NCBI RefSeq assembly: GCF_037113415.1
Contig: NZ_CP146608.1
Span: 3,737,000-3,800,999 of the forward strand
From: Devosia sp. XK-2
GTDB lineage: Bacteria; Pseudomonadota; Alphaproteobacteria; Rhizobiales; Devosiaceae
Direction: 5' to 3'
DNA length: 64,000 bases
The position numbers and the translations under genes were made by a program. Of this stretch, positions 1 to 9,585 are shown piece by piece; positions within the stretch are counted from its first letter, which is position 1; the number at the start of each line of letters is the position of its first letter. Below the pieces are notes generated by a model, which was not told the origin of the DNA, searched no databases, and was given only the letters and a program-made list of their open reading frames with translations.

Positions 1-72
1 ACCCGAGGATCGGAAACGCGACAAAGCAGATATTTGCAATGCGCCGGCGGTGCAATAAAAAGCTGCTGTGCT

Positions 73-1806
73 CTAGCCGGCGCGCGCCGGCTCATCTGGG
101 CGTTCGGCGGCGAATTCGAGATCGAGGGCGCTCAGGGGAATGGCGAAAATCCACTCCACGCCCTCCTCATGAACCTCACGGTCCACCTGGGCACCCAGTG
201 CGCCACCCACCATGGTGCGCAGAACGATCGTGCCGAAGCCGGACCCCTCGCCAACCACCAGCGGCCGGCCCATATGCTCGCGCCAGCGCATCAGAAGCGT
301 GTCCGGGCTGATCTGCCAGCTCAGTTCCAGCCAGCCATCGGGCCCGGAAAGGGCGCCGTGACGGGTGGCATTGGTCGCCAGTTCATGCAGCGCCATGCCC
401 AGAATCTGCGCGCCCTGCGGATTGATGCGGATGGCCGCGCCCTCGACCCTGAGGCGGCTGCTTTCGGGCGGGCGGAACGGGTCCAATTGCTGCTCGACCA
501 GATCGGCCAGCATCACGCCGGCCCGGCCATGGGCCAGCAGCAGGTCGGTCGACCGGGCCAATCCCATGATCCGGCGCTCCAGGGCCGCGACATAGCTGGG
601 AATGTCGGTGGCGCCACGGGCGGTCTGTTTGGCCATGGCTGCAATCACGGCCATCTGGTTTTTCGAACGATGCGCCAATTCGCGCATCAGGAAACGGATG
701 TCGCGGTCCGCAGTCTGGCGCTGCTCGGACGCGTCGGCCAGGGCCCGCGACACTTCGGCAATCTCGGAAATCGGATAGGTGCGCGGATAGACCGCCTCAC
801 CGCGGCCCAGCCGCGTCGCATCCAGCCTGAGACCCTGTACCGATCCACCAATGCGGCGGGCGATTATGGCGGCAACACCCGATGCCAATATGGCGATAAA
901 CAGGCCCCAAACCCCAAGCTGCAGCACCGATTCCTGCAAGGGCTTCTGCACCTGTGCCGCCGAGGCCCAGGCAATGATACGCCAGCCGGTATAGCCCGAG
1001 CGCCATTCGGCCGTCACCACGCGCTCGCCGTCCCATTGTTCCTGCACCCAGGCGTCGTCCGGAACCCCTTCGAGATTCTGGCGGATGGGGAGGATGGAGC
1101 CGGTTTCCAGGTCGGAATCGCCAGCCGCCGCAATCACGGCATTGTTGGTGTCGACCAGGGCCGCATGCCAGCCATCAGGCAATTGCCTGGCCTGGAGCGC
1201 CGGCACCAGATCGCGTGCATTCTGTGTCATGGTCACCAGGCGCACCGGCGCGAGATCGCTGACCGGCAGCCAGACATTGAACACATAGGCCTGAGCGGTC
1301 TGGCCGAAAAATAGCGGCGAGATGGTGGGCACGCCCCGATCGAGGGCGCGTTGCGCCGTCTCTGGGTCCGATGTCAGCCCCAGACTGGTCCCATAGGGGA
1401 CGCGCGTACTGAGCAATTGCCGAAAATCGGCATCCACGGCGATCAGATAGGACCCGCTGCCGGCAAGGGCACTCAGCGCCCTGTCGTGAAAACTCTCCAG
1501 ATTGCCGGCCTGCAACGACTGGCTGGTCGAGAGCACACGCAATGTCGTCGCCATGCCGTTGATCTCGCGATCGACCGACTGGCCGATGGCCTGGACCGTG
1601 GTATTGGTGAGCGCGGCCAGCACCTTTTGCTGGGCATCGTTGGTGCGGTTGAGCAGCACCAGGGCAACCGCCAGCGCCGGGATCAGAATAGCGAGCACCA
1701 GCGCGATAAGATACAGCGCTATTGGATGCCCGCTGGCCCGCGGCGCACTTTTCCCCTTCTGGACCTTCCTGTCCGGCATATGCCCCAGCTTTCCTGCCTG
1801 CGCCAC
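73..1806 (-). CDS. HWE-type membrane sensor histidine kinase
   Basis: Membrane-bound sensor kinase. From the GTG at 1806 it is 577 aa. A first membrane segment lies at about residues 29-52, a periplasmic sensor region at 53-294, a second membrane segment at 297-317 and a HAMP-like linker after that. The transmitter has the HWE/HisKA_2 signatures: an H-box ELAHRSKN with the probable phosphorylated His at 379, an N-box MALHELATNATRHGAL at 471-486, the WRE motif at 508-510 and a GSGFG glycine loop at 522-526. These kinases normally signal to a separate response regulator. None is adjacent, so the partner and stimulus are unknown. An ATG at 1779 is an alternative start. AGG seven bases before the GTG slightly favours the longer form. 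Confidence 0.85.
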   Translation of the reverse strand: MAQAGKLGHMPDRKVQKGKSAPRASGHPIALYLIALVLAILIPALAVALVLLNRTNDAQQKVLAALTNTTVQAIGQSVDREINGMATTLRVLSTSQSLQAGNLESFHDRALSALAGSGSYLIAVDADFRQLLSTRVPYGTSLGLTSDPETAQRALDRGVPTISPLFFGQTAQAYVFNVWLPVSDLAPVRLVTMTQNARDLVPALQARQLPDGWHAALVDTNNAVIAAAGDSDLETGSILPIRQNLEGVPDDAWVQEQWDGERVVTAEWRSGYTGWRIIAWASAAQVQKPLQESVLQLGVWGLFIAILASGVAAIIARRIGGSVQGLRLDATRLGRGEAVYPRTYPISEIAEVSRALADASEQRQTADRDIRFLMRELAHRSKNQMAVIAAMAKQTARGATDIPSYVAALERRIMGLARSTDLLLAHGRAGVMLADLVEQQLDPFRPPESSRLRVEGAAIRINPQGAQILGMALHELATNATRHGALSGPDGWLELSWQISPDTLLMRWREHMGRPLVVGEGSGFGTIVLRTMVGGALGAQVDREVHEEGVEWIFAIPLSALDLEFAAERPDEPARAG

Positions 1807-1828
1807 AGTGTTACCTGCGGCAGGTTAC

Positions 1829-2023
1829 TCAATACTTGGCACCTGAATCGCTGGCCGGAAAACTTTCGTCTACCGTCTCGTCGGTTTCATCCCAGGTCTC
1901 GGGCCGGTCCGCCATGTCTTCCGGCCCGGCATTGCGCACCTGTACCGGTGACTCCTTGGGTCCAGGCTTGTGACCGTTGCGCAAGGCAGCGGCCTTGTCC
2001 GATTTATGCTTGTCGTCAACCAT
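1829..2023 (-). CDS. Small acidic protein of 64 aa with ESFPASD motif
   Basis: Short hydrophilic protein. A good Shine-Dalgarno (AGAGGAAG) lies 9 bases before the ATG at 2023. The C-terminal half is acidic and contains [10 protein letters not shown], a motif I recognise from the ends of many small uncharacterised proteobacterial proteins. No membrane segment or signal peptide is seen. It is divergent from miaB with about 94 bases between the starts, so the two promoters must share that gap. Function unknown. Codon-like composition, the ribosome site and the motif support it as a real gene. Confidence 0.6.
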   Translation of the reverse strand: MVDDKHKSDKAAALRNGHKPGPKESPVQVRNAGPEDMADRPETWDETDETVDESFPASDSGAKY

Positions 2024-2117
2024 GACATTGTCTTCCTCTGAACTCGTACAACACGCGAAAAGCCTGCTGGTTGCAGGGGCATGGCATCTGCGTTCCGGCT
2101 CTGGTAAACAGCGCCTC

Positions 2118-3527
2118 ATGAGCAAGACCCAAATCATGCCCCAGACGGCGCCCCGGCGCGTCTTCATCAAGACCTATGGCTGTCAGATGAATGTCTATGA
2201 CAGCGACCGCATGGCCGATGCCCTGGCCCCGCACGGCTACATGCCGACCCAGGAGATTGCCGAGGCCGATCTGGTGCTGCTCAACACCTGCCATATTCGC
2301 GAAAAGGCCAGCGAAAAGGTCTTCTCCGAGCTTGGGCGTTTGAAGGAATTGCAGGGCGAAAAACGTGCCGCCGGCGGCGATATGATGATCGGCGTGGCCG
2401 GCTGCGTGGCCCAGGCCGAGGGCGAGGAAATTGCCCGCCGGGCGCCGGTGGTCGATCTGGTCTTTGGTCCCCAGGCTTATCACCGCCTGCCCGATATGCT
2501 GGAAAAGGCCCAAAGTCAGCGCCACCTGCATCCGGCGCTCAAAAAAGCGGTGATCGACACCGACTTCCCCGAGGAAGACAAATTTGCCTATCTCCCCGCG
2601 GCAAAAAAAGAGGCAACCATTGCCCGGGGCCTGACGGCCTTCCTGACCGTGCAGGAAGGCTGCGATAAATTCTGCTCCTTCTGCGTTGTGCCCTATACGC
2701 GTGGCGCTGAAGTCAGCCGCCCGGTGTCCCAGGTGCTCGACGAGGCGCGCCGTCTGGTCGATGCTGGCGTCAAGGAAATCACCCTGCTCGGTCAGAATGT
2801 GAACGCCTATCACGGCACCGATGCCAGGGGCCGCGATGTAGGCCTGGGCGAACTCTGCTTCCTTCTGGCCGAAATCGAGGGGCTCGAGCGTCTGCGCTAC
2901 ACCACTAGCCACCCCCGCGACATGGATGATGGTCTCATCGCCGCTCATCGCGACCTACCCTTGCTCATGCCCTATCTGCACCTGCCGGTGCAGTCCGGTT
3001 CGGACCGGATTCTGAAAGCCATGAACCGCAAGCACACCGCCGCCGAATATCTCGCCCTGATTGAAAAGATCAAAGCGGCGCGGCCCGACATGGCGCTTTC
3101 GGGCGATTTCATCGTCGGCTTCCCCGGCGAAACCGACCAGGATTTCGAGGATACGCTGACCATCATCCGCGAGACCGGTTATGCCTCGGCCTTCTCGTTC
3201 AAATATTCCCAGCGCCCTGGTACCCCCGGCGCCGCTTTGGGCGATCAGATTGCTGAAGAGGTCAAGACCGAACGGCTCTATCGTCTGCAGGAACTGGTCA
3301 CCAGCCAGACCCAGGCCTTCAATGCCTCAATGGTCGGCAAGACGCTGCCGGTTCTGGTTGAACGCGTGGGCCGCATGCCGGGCCAGGTCGGCGGCCGCTC
3401 CCCCTATCTACAGGCCGTGCATCTCGACGGTGGCGCGGACCTGATCGGCGCCATCCATCAGGTCGAAATCATCGGCGTCAGCACCAATTCGCTCGAAGGG
3501 CGGTTGAAGCGGGCCGTGGCGGCCTGA
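2118..3527 (+). CDS. miaB: tRNA-2-methylthio-N6-dimethylallyladenosine synthase MiaB
   Basis: Radical-SAM methylthiotransferase that adds a methylthio group to i6A37 of tRNAs reading UNN codons. Length is 469 aa from the ATG at 2118, usual for the family. The N-terminal UPF0004 domain supplies three cluster cysteines (C22 in YGCQMN, C58 in NTCHIRE, C96 in AGCVAQ). The radical-SAM cluster is C182-x3-C186-x2-C189. A C-terminal TRAM domain follows from about residue 395. The frame stays open further upstream to 1977, but those 47 codons overlap the divergent small gene and are not MiaB-like. It heads the conserved miaB-phoH-ybeY-CBS block. Confidence 0.97.
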   Translation: MSKTQIMPQTAPRRVFIKTYGCQMNVYDSDRMADALAPHGYMPTQEIAEADLVLLNTCHIREKASEKVFSELGRLKELQGEKRAAGGDMMIGVAGCVAQAEGEEIARRAPVVDLVFGPQAYHRLPDMLEKAQSQRHLHPALKKAVIDTDFPEEDKFAYLPAAKKEATIARGLTAFLTVQEGCDKFCSFCVVPYTRGAEVSRPVSQVLDEARRLVDAGVKEITLLGQNVNAYHGTDARGRDVGLGELCFLLAEIEGLERLRYTTSHPRDMDDGLIAAHRDLPLLMPYLHLPVQSGSDRILKAMNRKHTAAEYLALIEKIKAARPDMALSGDFIVGFPGETDQDFEDTLTIIRETGYASAFSFKYSQRPGTPGAALGDQIAEEVKTERLYRLQELVTSQTQAFNASMVGKTLPVLVERVGRMPGQVGGRSPYLQAVHLDGGADLIGAIHQVEIIGVSTNSLEGRLKRAVAA

Positions 3528-3769
3528 GGCGTCAAGACCGATGCGCGAACCGGATCGGCCATTTCCGGTGGTGGCCGGACCTTTGCAGCCATTCGAGCCT
3601 AGCCCTCATGGCCTTGCCGCCTCAAATCGGTCCACCGGAGCGATTCCGCCGCCTTGCGGACGGGCTGGAGCGTCACAATATTGCTACAGACAACGAACCC
3701 AAATCAGCCTAGCCTCGTTATTGTCCGGGCGCTGCACCCTGCGGCGCCCCTTTCGGGAGCCGAGAAAGT

Positions 3770-4843
3770 TTGAGCAGGCACTTGCCACCCACAGCCGATA
3801 ACGCCCTCGCATCGCAACTCGAACTCGCCTTTGAAGACAATCGCCTGGCTGCCCAGCTCTATGGCGATTTCGACCAGAACCTCGCCCTCATCGAACAGCG
3901 CCTTGCCGTCAGCGCCACGCCGCGCGGCAATCATGTGCTTTTGAAAGGCGCGGCATCCAAGGTCGATCAGGCGCGCCGGGTGCTCGAATCGCTCTATGCC
4001 GGCCTCGAAGAGGGTCGCACCATGGACATTGCGGATGTCGATGCGGTGATCCGCATGATCGAGACCGAGGACAGCCAATTGACGCTGCCCACGCTCGAGC
4101 GCAAGGGCAAGGTCCGCATGGCCCAGATCGCCACGCGCAAATCCACCATCGTTGCCCGCACCCCTGCGCAGGACGCCTATATGCGCGCCATGGAGCGCAG
4201 CGAGCTCGTCTTCGGCACTGGCCCGGCTGGTACCGGCAAGACCTATCTGGCGGTGGCACATGCCGCATCCCTGCTCGAACGGGGCGATATCAATCGCATC
4301 ATTCTCTCCCGCCCGGCCGTGGAAGCCGGCGAGCGCCTGGGCTTTCTGCCCGGCGACATGAAGGAAAAGGTCGACCCCTATCTGCGCCCGCTTTATGACG
4401 CGCTTTATGACATGATGAAGCCCGAAAATGTCGAGCGCTGCATCACATCCGGGATTATCGAGGTCGCCCCGCTCGCCTTCATGCGCGGCCGGACCCTCTC
4501 CAATGCCGTGGTCATTCTCGACGAAGCGCAGAACACCACATCGATGCAGATGAAGATGTTCCTGACCCGCCTGGGCGAGAATTCCAAGATGATCGTCACC
4601 GGCGACCCTACCCAGGTCGACCTGCCGCGCGGCGAAAAGTCGGGCCTGGTCGAGGCGGTCAAGCTGCTCGACGGCGTCGAGGGCGTCCATATTTCGCGCT
4701 TCGGGGACAAGGACGTGGTGCGCCACGCGCTTGTGGGCCGCATCGTTCGGGCCTATGAGCAGGACACCGCGCGCCGCATCGCCGAAAAAGACGGGGACAG
4801 GGAAGGCTTGGCGCGGACATTGGGCACCATGCCCCGGAGTTGA
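3770..4843 (+). CDS. phoH: PhoH family P-loop ATPase
   Basis: PhoH/PhoL-type cytosolic ATPase, 357 aa, probably acting in RNA metabolism with YbeY, its usual neighbour. Walker A is GPAGTGKT at residues 151-158, and a Walker B region VVILDEAQNT lies near residues 244-253. The N-terminal 100 residues resemble the KH-like region of the family. The only in-frame start giving the full N-terminus is TTG at 3770, with a purine-rich GGGAGCCGAGAAAG before it. The stop region abuts the start of ybeY, so translation is probably coupled. The 242 bases between miaB and this gene show no further ORF. Confidence 0.93.
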   Translation: MSRHLPPTADNALASQLELAFEDNRLAAQLYGDFDQNLALIEQRLAVSATPRGNHVLLKGAASKVDQARRVLESLYAGLEEGRTMDIADVDAVIRMIETEDSQLTLPTLERKGKVRMAQIATRKSTIVARTPAQDAYMRAMERSELVFGTGPAGTGKTYLAVAHAASLLERGDINRIILSRPAVEAGERLGFLPGDMKEKVDPYLRPLYDALYDMMKPENVERCITSGIIEVAPLAFMRGRTLSNAVVILDEAQNTTSMQMKMFLTRLGENSKMIVTGDPTQVDLPRGEKSGLVEAVKLLDGVEGVHISRFGDKDVVRHALVGRIVRAYEQDTARRIAEKDGDREGLARTLGTMPRS

Positions 4844-4854
4844 ACCCCAAGCCG

Positions 4855-5331
4855 ATGCCATCGTCGCCGCCCCTGGAAATCGCCGTCATCCGCAATGCGG
4901 AGGGCTGGCCCGCCCATTTCGATGCCCTTGCCGAAAAAGCGGTGCTGGCCGCCCTGGCCGGCGCCAAGGCCCGGATCAAGGGAGCCGCCGAAATTTCGGT
5001 GCTCCTCACCGATGATGAGGAGCAGCGCGAACTCAATGCGCAATGGCGCGGAAAAGACAGCGCCACCAATGTGCTGAGCTTTCCTCAGATCGAGCCTTTC
5101 GGCCCGGTCATCGGCCTTTTGGGGGATATTACCCTGGCCCGCGAAACGCTCGAGCGTGAGGCCGCCGATCTGGACAAAAGCCTCGATGACCATTTCACCC
5201 ATCTTATGGTGCATGGATTTCTGCACATTTTAGGGTATGATCACATTGATGAGGCCGAGGCCCTTCAAATGGAGGGGCTGGAAACCCAGATATTGGCAGG
5301 GTTGGGGATCGATGATCCCTATGCCGATTGA
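4855..5331 (+). CDS. ybeY: Endoribonuclease YbeY (rRNA maturation factor)
   Basis: Zinc-dependent single-strand RNase involved in 16S rRNA 3' maturation and ribosome quality control. The diagnostic metal motif HGFLHILGYDH followed by DEAEALQM is complete, giving three zinc-binding histidines. Length is 158 aa from the ATG at 4855. A TTG at 4840 that overlaps the phoH stop is an alternative start and would add five residues. Adjacency to phoH and a CBS/CorC protein is the conserved bacterial arrangement. Confidence 0.95.
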   Translation: MPSSPPLEIAVIRNAEGWPAHFDALAEKAVLAALAGAKARIKGAAEISVLLTDDEEQRELNAQWRGKDSATNVLSFPQIEPFGPVIGLLGDITLARETLEREAADLDKSLDDHFTHLMVHGFLHILGYDHIDEAEALQMEGLETQILAGLGIDDPYAD

Positions 5332-5416
5332 ATTTGCCAGGGAGCCCGCCGGATTTGCAGGGCGTTTCCGGTCTCATTAGGATAGTCAACCAGCCGCCTC
5401 ACGCGGCACGAGATGA

Positions 5417-6451
5417 ATGAACGATAGCGACAGTAGGGCCCCACGGGTGGCCGAAAACCCCGAGCCTCCCTCTAGTCCCGCCTCCGCGCAAACGCGGGGG
5501 CCGAGCCTGTGGAACCGCATCCGCAGCCTGATGGCGCGGACCACGGTGTCCTTGCGCGACGACCTGCAGGTCGCGCTCGAAGAAAGCAATAGCCCGGAAA
5601 CCGCCGACTTTTCCGAAAGCGAGCGGCTCATCCTGCAAAATGTCCTGAAACTCTCCAAGGTGTCGATCGACGACGTCATGGTCGAGCGTTCCGATATTCA
5701 GGCCGTGCCATCCGACATCAATCTGGGCACGCTTCTGGCCCGCTTCCGCCAGGTCGGGCATTCGCGCCTGCCGGTCTATGAGGATGGGCTCGACAATATT
5801 GTGGGCTTCATCCACATCAAGGACGCGCTGCAAAAGATCACCGAGCCGGTGACCGACCCCGAAAAGGAAGTGCCGGTCAAACTGCTCTCCACCGCGCTGC
5901 GGCAAAAGATCGGCAGATTGGGCATTCTGCGCAAGGCCATGTTCGTGCCCACCTTCATGCCAGCGGCGGACCTCCTGCAATCCATGCGTGCCAGCCGCAC
6001 CCATATGGCCATCGTGGTCGATGAATATGGCGGTACCGATGGTCTAGTGACCATCGAGGACCTGCTTGAGGCCGTAGTTGGCGAGATCGAGGACGAACAT
6101 GACGTCACCGAGGCCGCGCTGATCCGCAAGGTTGGCGAAAACACCTATGTCGCCAATGCCCGTGCCGAGCTCGAAGACGTGCAGGCCCTGATCGGCCCCG
6201 ACTTCGACCCCGGCGACCATGCCGAGGATGTCGATACTATTGGTGGTCTCGTCTTCGACCTGGCCGGTCACGTGCCCAAGCGCGGCGAGCGCGTCAATGG
6301 GCTTGATGGCTTCGAATTTGAGGTGCTGGCCGCCGATAGCCGCCGCATCAAGCGGCTGCGCATCCACCGCAAGCGCGATCAGATCGTCGCCGTCGAACCT
6401 CTGGCCATCACCGATCAGCGTGCCGTACTGGAAAAGCAGGCGGCGGAGTAA
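5417..6451 (+). CDS. Hemolysin/CorC family CBS-domain protein
   Basis: 344-aa soluble member of the TlyC/CorC family. A tandem CBS pair spans about residues 85-215, and a CorC_HlyC transporter-associated domain about 230-315. Residues 1-45 are Pro/Ser-rich and probably disordered. No membrane segments are seen, so this is the short CorC form and not the DUF21 membrane form. The family is linked to magnesium and cobalt efflux, but the exact role is uncertain. In many alphaproteobacteria lnt follows this gene. Here a repeat element and a convergent dehydrogenase follow. Confidence 0.88.
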   Translation: MNDSDSRAPRVAENPEPPSSPASAQTRGPSLWNRIRSLMARTTVSLRDDLQVALEESNSPETADFSESERLILQNVLKLSKVSIDDVMVERSDIQAVPSDINLGTLLARFRQVGHSRLPVYEDGLDNIVGFIHIKDALQKITEPVTDPEKEVPVKLLSTALRQKIGRLGILRKAMFVPTFMPAADLLQSMRASRTHMAIVVDEYGGTDGLVTIEDLLEAVVGEIEDEHDVTEAALIRKVGENTYVANARAELEDVQALIGPDFDPGDHAEDVDTIGGLVFDLAGHVPKRGERVNGLDGFEFEVLAADSRRIKRLRIHRKRDQIVAVEPLAITDQRAVLEKQAAE

Positions 6452-6470
6452 GGTACACCAGGCTCACTCC

Positions 6471-6571
6471 ACCCTCTGTCCCTCCCCCTCAAGGGGAGGG
6501 ATGCGCAGGTTATTGAAGCCGGTGTTCATCGTCTCCCTCCCCTCGAGGGGGAGGGATTAAGGGTGGGGTGA
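6471..6571. repeat. G-rich palindromic intergenic repeat, copy A
   Basis: Two facing copies of a near-palindrome of the form CTCCCCCTCRAGGGGAGGG, the first beginning near 6482 and the second near 6533, separated by about 35 bases and followed by a GGGTGGGG tail. Related elements occur at 41271, 56419 and 60694. This copy lies between convergent genes and could fold into a strong hairpin that acts as a bidirectional terminator. Confidence 0.7.
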
Positions 6572-6581
6572 CTATTGAGCC

Positions 6582-9497
6582 CTACCGGCTCGCCCACTCC
6601 AACAAACTCGCCAGGCTCACAAAGGGCACCCCGGCCCGTTCGCTCAGCCCCGAGGCACAGGTCGAAACCGTCGACACACCCAGCTCGCAGCCCTGGGGAA
6701 TGTCATTGCCCACCCGCCGCGTCGCATGCTCATTGAGCTCGGGCAGGAACAGGCCTTTATCCCCGGCATAACCGCAACAGGTGATGGACGAGAGCACGGC
6801 CACCGTGTCGGCACAGGCCGCCGCGACCTTTTCCGTCATCGGCTGTTCGAATAGGCGTTGCGCCGAGCAATTGTGATGCACGGCAAGGCTTTTGAGCCGC
6901 TGGGTGATGGTGAGCCTTGGAAGTATATGATCGGCCAGGAATTGCGCTGAATCCACCACCGGCGCATCCCCCGGAAATTCCTTCAAATGCTTGGCGCAGG
7001 TCGAGGCGTCGGTCACAACATTCAGCCTGCCCGCATCTGAAAGCCTGGAGAGCTCTGCCTTGAGCGCCCCGCCCACCGCCGCTGCCTGTTCCGGAAACCC
7101 CTTGGACTGGAATGGCTGGCCGCAGCATTGGCCATTGAGGTGTTCGGGCACGATGACGTCGTAACCGGCCCGCTCCAGGAGAGCGATCATCGCCGCTGGC
7201 GTATCGAGCAGACCGTGATCCGTTTTGGGCGCCCCGAACATGCGGCTCGGGCAGGCCGGGAAATAGACAATGGCCGGCCGGCCGGTCTGCGCGATCGGCA
7301 CGGGAAAGCCGCTTTTGCGCGGGTCCTGCCGGTTGTCGCGGGCTTTGGGTGCACCTGGCCCATGACGTAGCGCTCGTGACACCCGCGGAATCCCGCCGCC
7401 GGTGAGACGTCGTGCCCCATCGGTGATCGCCTCCACAGCCGGCGCCGGCACTATGGTCCGGGCCGCGTCGGCCACGGCAACCCCGCCGCGCATCATGGTT
7501 TCCACAGCGCCGCGATGATCGGCGGCAAACCGGGCCATGGAATGGGCCATGCCGCCACGCCGCCGCGCCCGCTCGCCCATGATCATCGTGCCCGTCTCAA
7601 TGCCCACAGGGCAACGGAGGGAACACAGATTGCACGCCGCGCAGGTATCCATGCCGGCATATTGGAAATCGGCCTCGAAGCGGGCCAGCCGCGTCGGATC
7701 TTCGCCGGTGGCGCGCAGCCGCGCTCGCTCGCGGGTCACGGCAATGCGCTGCCGCGGCGTCAGCGTCATGTGATGACTGGGGCAAGCCGGCTCACAAAAA
7801 CCGCATTCGATACACAGGTCAATGAGCTCGTCCGCGAGCGGCATGACCTTGAGATTCTTGATATGCACCTTGGGGTCGTCATTGAGCAGCACGCCCGGAT
7901 TGAGCAGCTTTTCCGGATCGAAGATCGCCTTGATGCGATGCATGATCCCATAGGCCTTGGCGCCCCATTCCGCCTCGACAAAGGCGGCGATGGCCCGGCC
8001 GGTGCCATGTTCGGCCTTGAGCGAACCGCCATAGCGCACCGAGACCAGCTCAGAAAGCTCGCGGTTGAATAGGTCGAACTTTTCGGCGGCACCCTCTTGG
8101 GCAAAATTGTCGCTCATCTGGAAATGCAGATTGCCCGCCAGCGCATGCCCGAAAATGATCGCGTCCTCATAGCCGTGCGCGTCCAGCAGATTGCGCATAT
8201 CGACCACGAAATCGGCCAGTCTCTCGATCGGCGCGGCCACGTCCTCGGTCAGCATCGAGGTGCCCTTGGGCCGCGCTGCGCCGCCCGAGGTGAAGAACCC
8301 TTTGCGGATATCCCACAGGGCATGGCTGCGCGTCATATCGGTCGATAGGTCGATATGCGTCGCCCCATGCCGCCTGAGCAGGTCTTCGGCCTTGGCCACT
8401 TCGGCCAGCAATGTGGCTTCGTCCGGCGCCGTCACATCGATCAACACGGCAGGCGAGGTCTCGGTCAGCCAGGGCAGGAGCGGCGCCATGGGCGGCAAAT
8501 GCTCGACCGTAGCCAGCGCCCGGCGTTCGATATATTCGGCGGCGGTAACCCCCGTCGTCACCTGCACACCGCCATTGGCCATTTCGATAATGGCGCGGCC
8601 GGCCGCCTCAGGGTCAGGAAAGGGAATAAGCCCCGTTGCCTTGAACGGATGTTCCGGCACCGTGTTGTAGGTCACCTCCGAGACAAAGCCGAGCGTGCCT
8701 TCCGAGCCCACCATGAGGTGAATGAGGATATCGAGCGGGTCGTGATAATCGACCAGCGCATTGAGCGAATAGCCTACCGTATTCTTGATCCGGTACTTGT
8801 GCCGAATGAGCGCAACCAGCTCCTCATCTGCCATGATCTCATGATGCAGGTGATGCAGCGCGTCGAGCATGCCGGCATGGCTGGCGCGAAAGGCGTTGCA
8901 ACTCTCCGCATCGCCAGAATCGAGCATCGTGCCATCGGTTAGGACGATCCGCAGCCGCGCCATGGTGTGATAGGTGTTCTGCGCCACCCCGCAGCACATG
9001 CCCGATGAATTATTGTTGACCACCCCGCCAATCTTGCAAGTGGCCTGGCTGGCCGGATCGGGGCCGATCTTCCTGTCGAAGGGTTTGAGCGCGCGATTGG
9101 CCTCCGCCACGATGATCGCCGGCCCCAGCGTCACTTGGTCGGCTCCCGGATGAATATCGAGCCTGCGCCAGCCATCGCCCAGAACGGCCAATACGCCGTC
9201 CGTCACCGCCTGGCCCGAAAGCGACGTGCCCGCGGCGCGAAAGGTCACCGGCAGGCCCTCGGCCCGGGCCGCCTGGAACACGGCGCGCACATCGTCCTCA
9301 CAATTGACGAACACCACCACGGCCGGAATGAGACGATAGGAACTGGCATCACCCGACCAGGCATAGGTCATGAGCGGATCGGTGTGGATGGCGCCTTGTA
9401 CCCGACCTTTGAGACGGGCGGCAACGCGTTCACCGGCGGCGGCGCGTTCAGGATCTGGGGCGTGGGGCTGAAGGGAAAAAGCGGGGTCTTGCTGCAT
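6582..9497 (-). CDS. FAD/Fe-S dehydrogenase, D-lactate (D-2-hydroxyacid) type
   Basis: Fused flavin and iron-sulfur dehydrogenase of 971 aa. It resembles the long D-lactate/D-2-hydroxyglutarate dehydrogenases that feed electrons to the quinone pool. The N-terminal PCMH-type FAD-binding domain covers about residues 40-270, and a GlcD-like C-terminal FAD oxidase domain continues to about 540. Two 4Fe-4S motifs follow (CIECGFCEPACP at 562-573 and CAACNLCSLRCP at 619-630). Two CCG modules have CCG at 791-793 and 907-909. No membrane segment is seen, so it is likely a peripheral inner-membrane protein. The LysR gene upstream is on the same strand. D-lactate, glycolate and D-2-hydroxyglutarate all remain possible substrates. 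Confidence 0.88.
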   Translation of the reverse strand: MQQDPAFSLQPHAPDPERAAAGERVAARLKGRVQGAIHTDPLMTYAWSGDASSYRLIPAVVVFVNCEDDVRAVFQAARAEGLPVTFRAAGTSLSGQAVTDGVLAVLGDGWRRLDIHPGADQVTLGPAIIVAEANRALKPFDRKIGPDPASQATCKIGGVVNNNSSGMCCGVAQNTYHTMARLRIVLTDGTMLDSGDAESCNAFRASHAGMLDALHHLHHEIMADEELVALIRHKYRIKNTVGYSLNALVDYHDPLDILIHLMVGSEGTLGFVSEVTYNTVPEHPFKATGLIPFPDPEAAGRAIIEMANGGVQVTTGVTAAEYIERRALATVEHLPPMAPLLPWLTETSPAVLIDVTAPDEATLLAEVAKAEDLLRRHGATHIDLSTDMTRSHALWDIRKGFFTSGGAARPKGTSMLTEDVAAPIERLADFVVDMRNLLDAHGYEDAIIFGHALAGNLHFQMSDNFAQEGAAEKFDLFNRELSELVSVRYGGSLKAEHGTGRAIAAFVEAEWGAKAYGIMHRIKAIFDPEKLLNPGVLLNDDPKVHIKNLKVMPLADELIDLCIECGFCEPACPSHHMTLTPRQRIAVTRERARLRATGEDPTRLARFEADFQYAGMDTCAACNLCSLRCPVGIETGTMIMGERARRRGGMAHSMARFAADHRGAVETMMRGGVAVADAARTIVPAPAVEAITDGARRLTGGGIPRVSRALRHGPGAPKARDNRQDPRKSGFPVPIAQTGRPAIVYFPACPSRMFGAPKTDHGLLDTPAAMIALLERAGYDVIVPEHLNGQCCGQPFQSKGFPEQAAAVGGALKAELSRLSDAGRLNVVTDASTCAKHLKEFPGDAPVVDSAQFLADHILPRLTITQRLKSLAVHHNCSAQRLFEQPMTEKVAAACADTVAVLSSITCCGYAGDKGLFLPELNEHATRRVGNDIPQGCELGVSTVSTCASGLSERAGVPFVSLASLLEWASR

Positions 9498-9506
9498 GCA
9501 TCCTAA

Positions 9507-9518
9507 CTAACATGTTAG
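9507..9518. promoter_or_regulatory. Perfect 12-bp palindrome CTAACATGTTAG
   Basis: Lies 10 bases upstream of the start codon of the FAD/Fe-S dehydrogenase. Position and symmetry suit a repressor operator, for example of a GntR-type regulator. No such regulator is in the window, so this is inference. Confidence 0.35.
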
Positions 9519-9585
9519 CGCCGATTGGTGGAGAGAATTTTGCGTCCATTCTCGGATAGTCGCCTGTCAGCGCCGGCACGTCCGC

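Noticed and set aside
34..1314. A 426-codon plus-strand frame over the sensor kinase
   Set aside because: Antisense to the kinase with its conserved H, N and G boxes, and no recognisable domain.
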